This document shows, piece by piece, positions 5,400 to 6,533 of a DNA stretch of 6,533 nt. A program made the translations under genes and the position numbers. Location of the stretch: assembly GCA_020429485.1 (NCBI GenBank), contig JAGQLK010000065.1, positions 1 to 6,533 on the forward strand, in the 5' to 3' direction. Position 1 is the first letter of the stretch. Every line of letters starts with the position of its first letter. The notes under the pieces are model-generated. The model searched no databases. It was not told where the DNA came from and saw nothing but the letters and a program-made list of their open reading frames with translations. Source of the DNA: Candidatus Dojkabacteria bacterium. GTDB lineage: Bacteria; Patescibacteriota; Dojkabacteria; B142; OLB20.

Positions 5400-6529
5400 T
5401 ATCTTTTTTGACTAAAGTAAGTATTTGGTTGGTATGCATTAGACATTGCTTCTATGATTCGATCAGGATCGCGTTCACCACGCCCTACCAAATCAACAGC
5501 TACAGTATAAGGCAGGTCTGTTGTGAACTGAAGAGATGCCCCTTGTGATACTTTAGTACTTCCAGCAAGGTTTGCTGCATATCCAGCTACTTGTAATATT
5601 GTAGACATATTCTCACGTGTCCATAATCCATAATATTGTCTGAACATTTGGATTGTAGCGATGAAGGCTGCGTGTGCAGTTTCTCCAGCGCCATTTGTAT
5701 TTATCGGATCTACTATGAACCCTGGCAAATCATATATATATGGTTGTCCAGGATCAGTAATATTATCTATTACACTGCATCCTTTTGCACCACGGGTTAT
5801 TAATCCAGTCTTTATACTATTAAATACAGGGTTCCAGTCATTCTCGCCTACTCCTGCCTTATTTGCTTCTGATTCAGACATGCAGATTATATCAACAATC
5901 CCTTGTTCTATGCCACTCACAATATGAGGTCTTTCTTCTCCTATAGCTTGAGCAGCTTTCGTGTTAAGAGTCCATACGAACATACTTGGTTGTCCTCTCC
6001 TGGCCATTTTATAATTTTTAGCTGTATCCAGTATAGTTGTTGGCTCCAATGACGTTGCAATCATAACCTCACTTGGAGTAAGTACTCTATCGCGTAATTT
6101 ATCATGATTTGGGTCGAAATAATCTCTGGCAAGCTTTCCACCTCCATTACTTAACCTGAAGCCTTGTCTTTCACCATCACCTGTAAGTATGACCCATGTC
6201 TGCTCTGTGTGAGCACTATCTGTTATTTGTGGATATACATTTATTGGATAAGTATCTTCTGCATAATCAATTATCTGCCTTGCTTCATCGTCAAGACCTA
6301 CAACACAAGCGAAATTTACTACTTGTGGTACCCTGCTCTCTGCCATTGCTATAGCAGCACATAATCCAGCACCGCCGTAGTTCTTTTTTTCAAGCATTTG
6401 TGCAGTGACGAATTCACCTATAGAGTCAGAAAGTGGACCGTGGTAACCAGCAACTGGTTCTACACCTGCAGATCCTGCTACTCCTGTCTTGTGTTCTTGG
6501 TTATCAAATGTACTTAATATTTCGCTCAT
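5399..6529 (-). CDS. PfkB/ribokinase-family carbohydrate kinase homologue with GAGE in place of GAGD, 376 aa
   Basis: The family phosphorylates sugars or nucleosides with ATP. Family landmarks in order: substrate-side Gly pair YGGAGLCAAIAMAES (51-65); VVGLDDEARQI (76-86), matching the family's VG.D..G segment; DIICMSESEANKAGV (213-227), matching the D.....N..E region; TRGAKGCSVID (245-255), matching the T.G..G segment; anion-hole motif NTNGAGETAHAAF (277-289); and AGYAANLAGSTKVSQGA (315-331) near the C-terminus. The catalytic Asp of GAGD is Glu283 here (codon GAA at 5683-5681), so activity is uncertain. The N-terminal 35 residues lack a clear first strand. It is slightly longer than typical members (about 300-330 aa). 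The ATG lies 4 bp from the window edge; the frame is open to the edge, so an earlier start is possible. It heads a coupled operon with the 229-aa HAD hydrolase. Confidence 0.88.
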   Translation of the reverse strand: MSEILSTFDNQEHKTGVAGSAGVEPVAGYHGPLSDSIGEFVTAQMLEKKNYGGAGLCAAIAMAESRVPQVVNFACVVGLDDEARQIIDYAEDTYPINVYPQITDSAHTEQTWVILTGDGERQGFRLSNGGGKLARDYFDPNHDKLRDRVLTPSEVMIATSLEPTTILDTAKNYKMARRGQPSMFVWTLNTKAAQAIGEERPHIVSGIEQGIVDIICMSESEANKAGVGENDWNPVFNSIKTGLITRGAKGCSVIDNITDPGQPYIYDLPGFIVDPINTNGAGETAHAAFIATIQMFRQYYGLWTRENMSTILQVAGYAANLAGSTKVSQGASLQFTTDLPYTVAVDLVGRGERDPDRIIEAMSNAYQPNTYFSQKR

Positions 6530-6533
6530 TTCA

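Noticed and set aside
5661..6364. Rightward open frames of 66 and 88 codons
   Set aside because: Both lie opposite the PfkB homologue, whose family motifs run through the same DNA; the Cys/Tyr/Ile-rich translations look like antisense shadows.
1..6533. Use of TGA as a sense codon, as in some CPR lineages
   Set aside because: All four recognisable families read through intact in the standard code, with stops TAA or TAG at expected positions, and no motif is interrupted by TGA.
1..6533. CRISPR array, insertion sequence, tRNA, toxin-antitoxin or defence system
   Set aside because: No regularly spaced repeats, terminal inverted repeats, transposase, cloverleaf, or toxin/antitoxin-like small gene pair was visible on either strand.

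Overview
This is an AT-rich bacterial fragment with tightly packed genes and the standard genetic code. Every recognisable stop is TAA or TAG, and no family domain is broken by an in-frame TGA. None of the genes has a Shine-Dalgarno site at normal spacing, and inferred 5' leaders are about 16-22 nt. Two of the six main proteins match no family I know. This would fit a reduced-genome lineage such as Patescibacteria/CPR (Saccharibacteria-like), but no marker gene is present, so the placement is a weak inference.

Layout. Positions 1-204 hold a possible leftward partial gene and the promoter of the first main gene. A rightward 363-aa unknown protein (205-1296) and a leftward 504-aa unknown protein (1361-2875) converge on one shared hairpin terminator. 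Upstream of the 504-aa gene lies a 189-bp gap with a promoter, a possible 16-codon leader ORF, and a hairpin plus T-run just before the start codon. A sequence that could form a competing antiterminator precedes that hairpin. Next comes a divergent pair: a leftward 287-aa HAD phosphatase (3065-3928) and a rightward 233-aa PIG-L/LmbE deacetylase (4032-4733). They share a 103-bp promoter region with a 13-bp palindrome at the -35 position. The deacetylase gene overlaps by 24 bp, tail to tail, with a leftward two-gene operon. That operon is a PfkB-type kinase homologue (5399-6529, promoter-proximal) followed by a 229-aa HAD hydrolase (4710-5399), coupled through a TAATG stop/start overlap.

The four recognisable enzymes (sugar/nucleoside-kinase fold, two phosphatase folds, N-deacetylase fold) suggest phosphorylated or N-acetylated sugar chemistry, but no substrate can be named. 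The kinase has Glu where the family has its catalytic Asp (GAGE, not GAGD). The divergent pair is lysine-rich (about 8%), while the other four proteins have 1-3.5% lysine, so the window mixes two kinds of genes. No tRNA, rRNA, CRISPR, insertion sequence or long repeat was seen.
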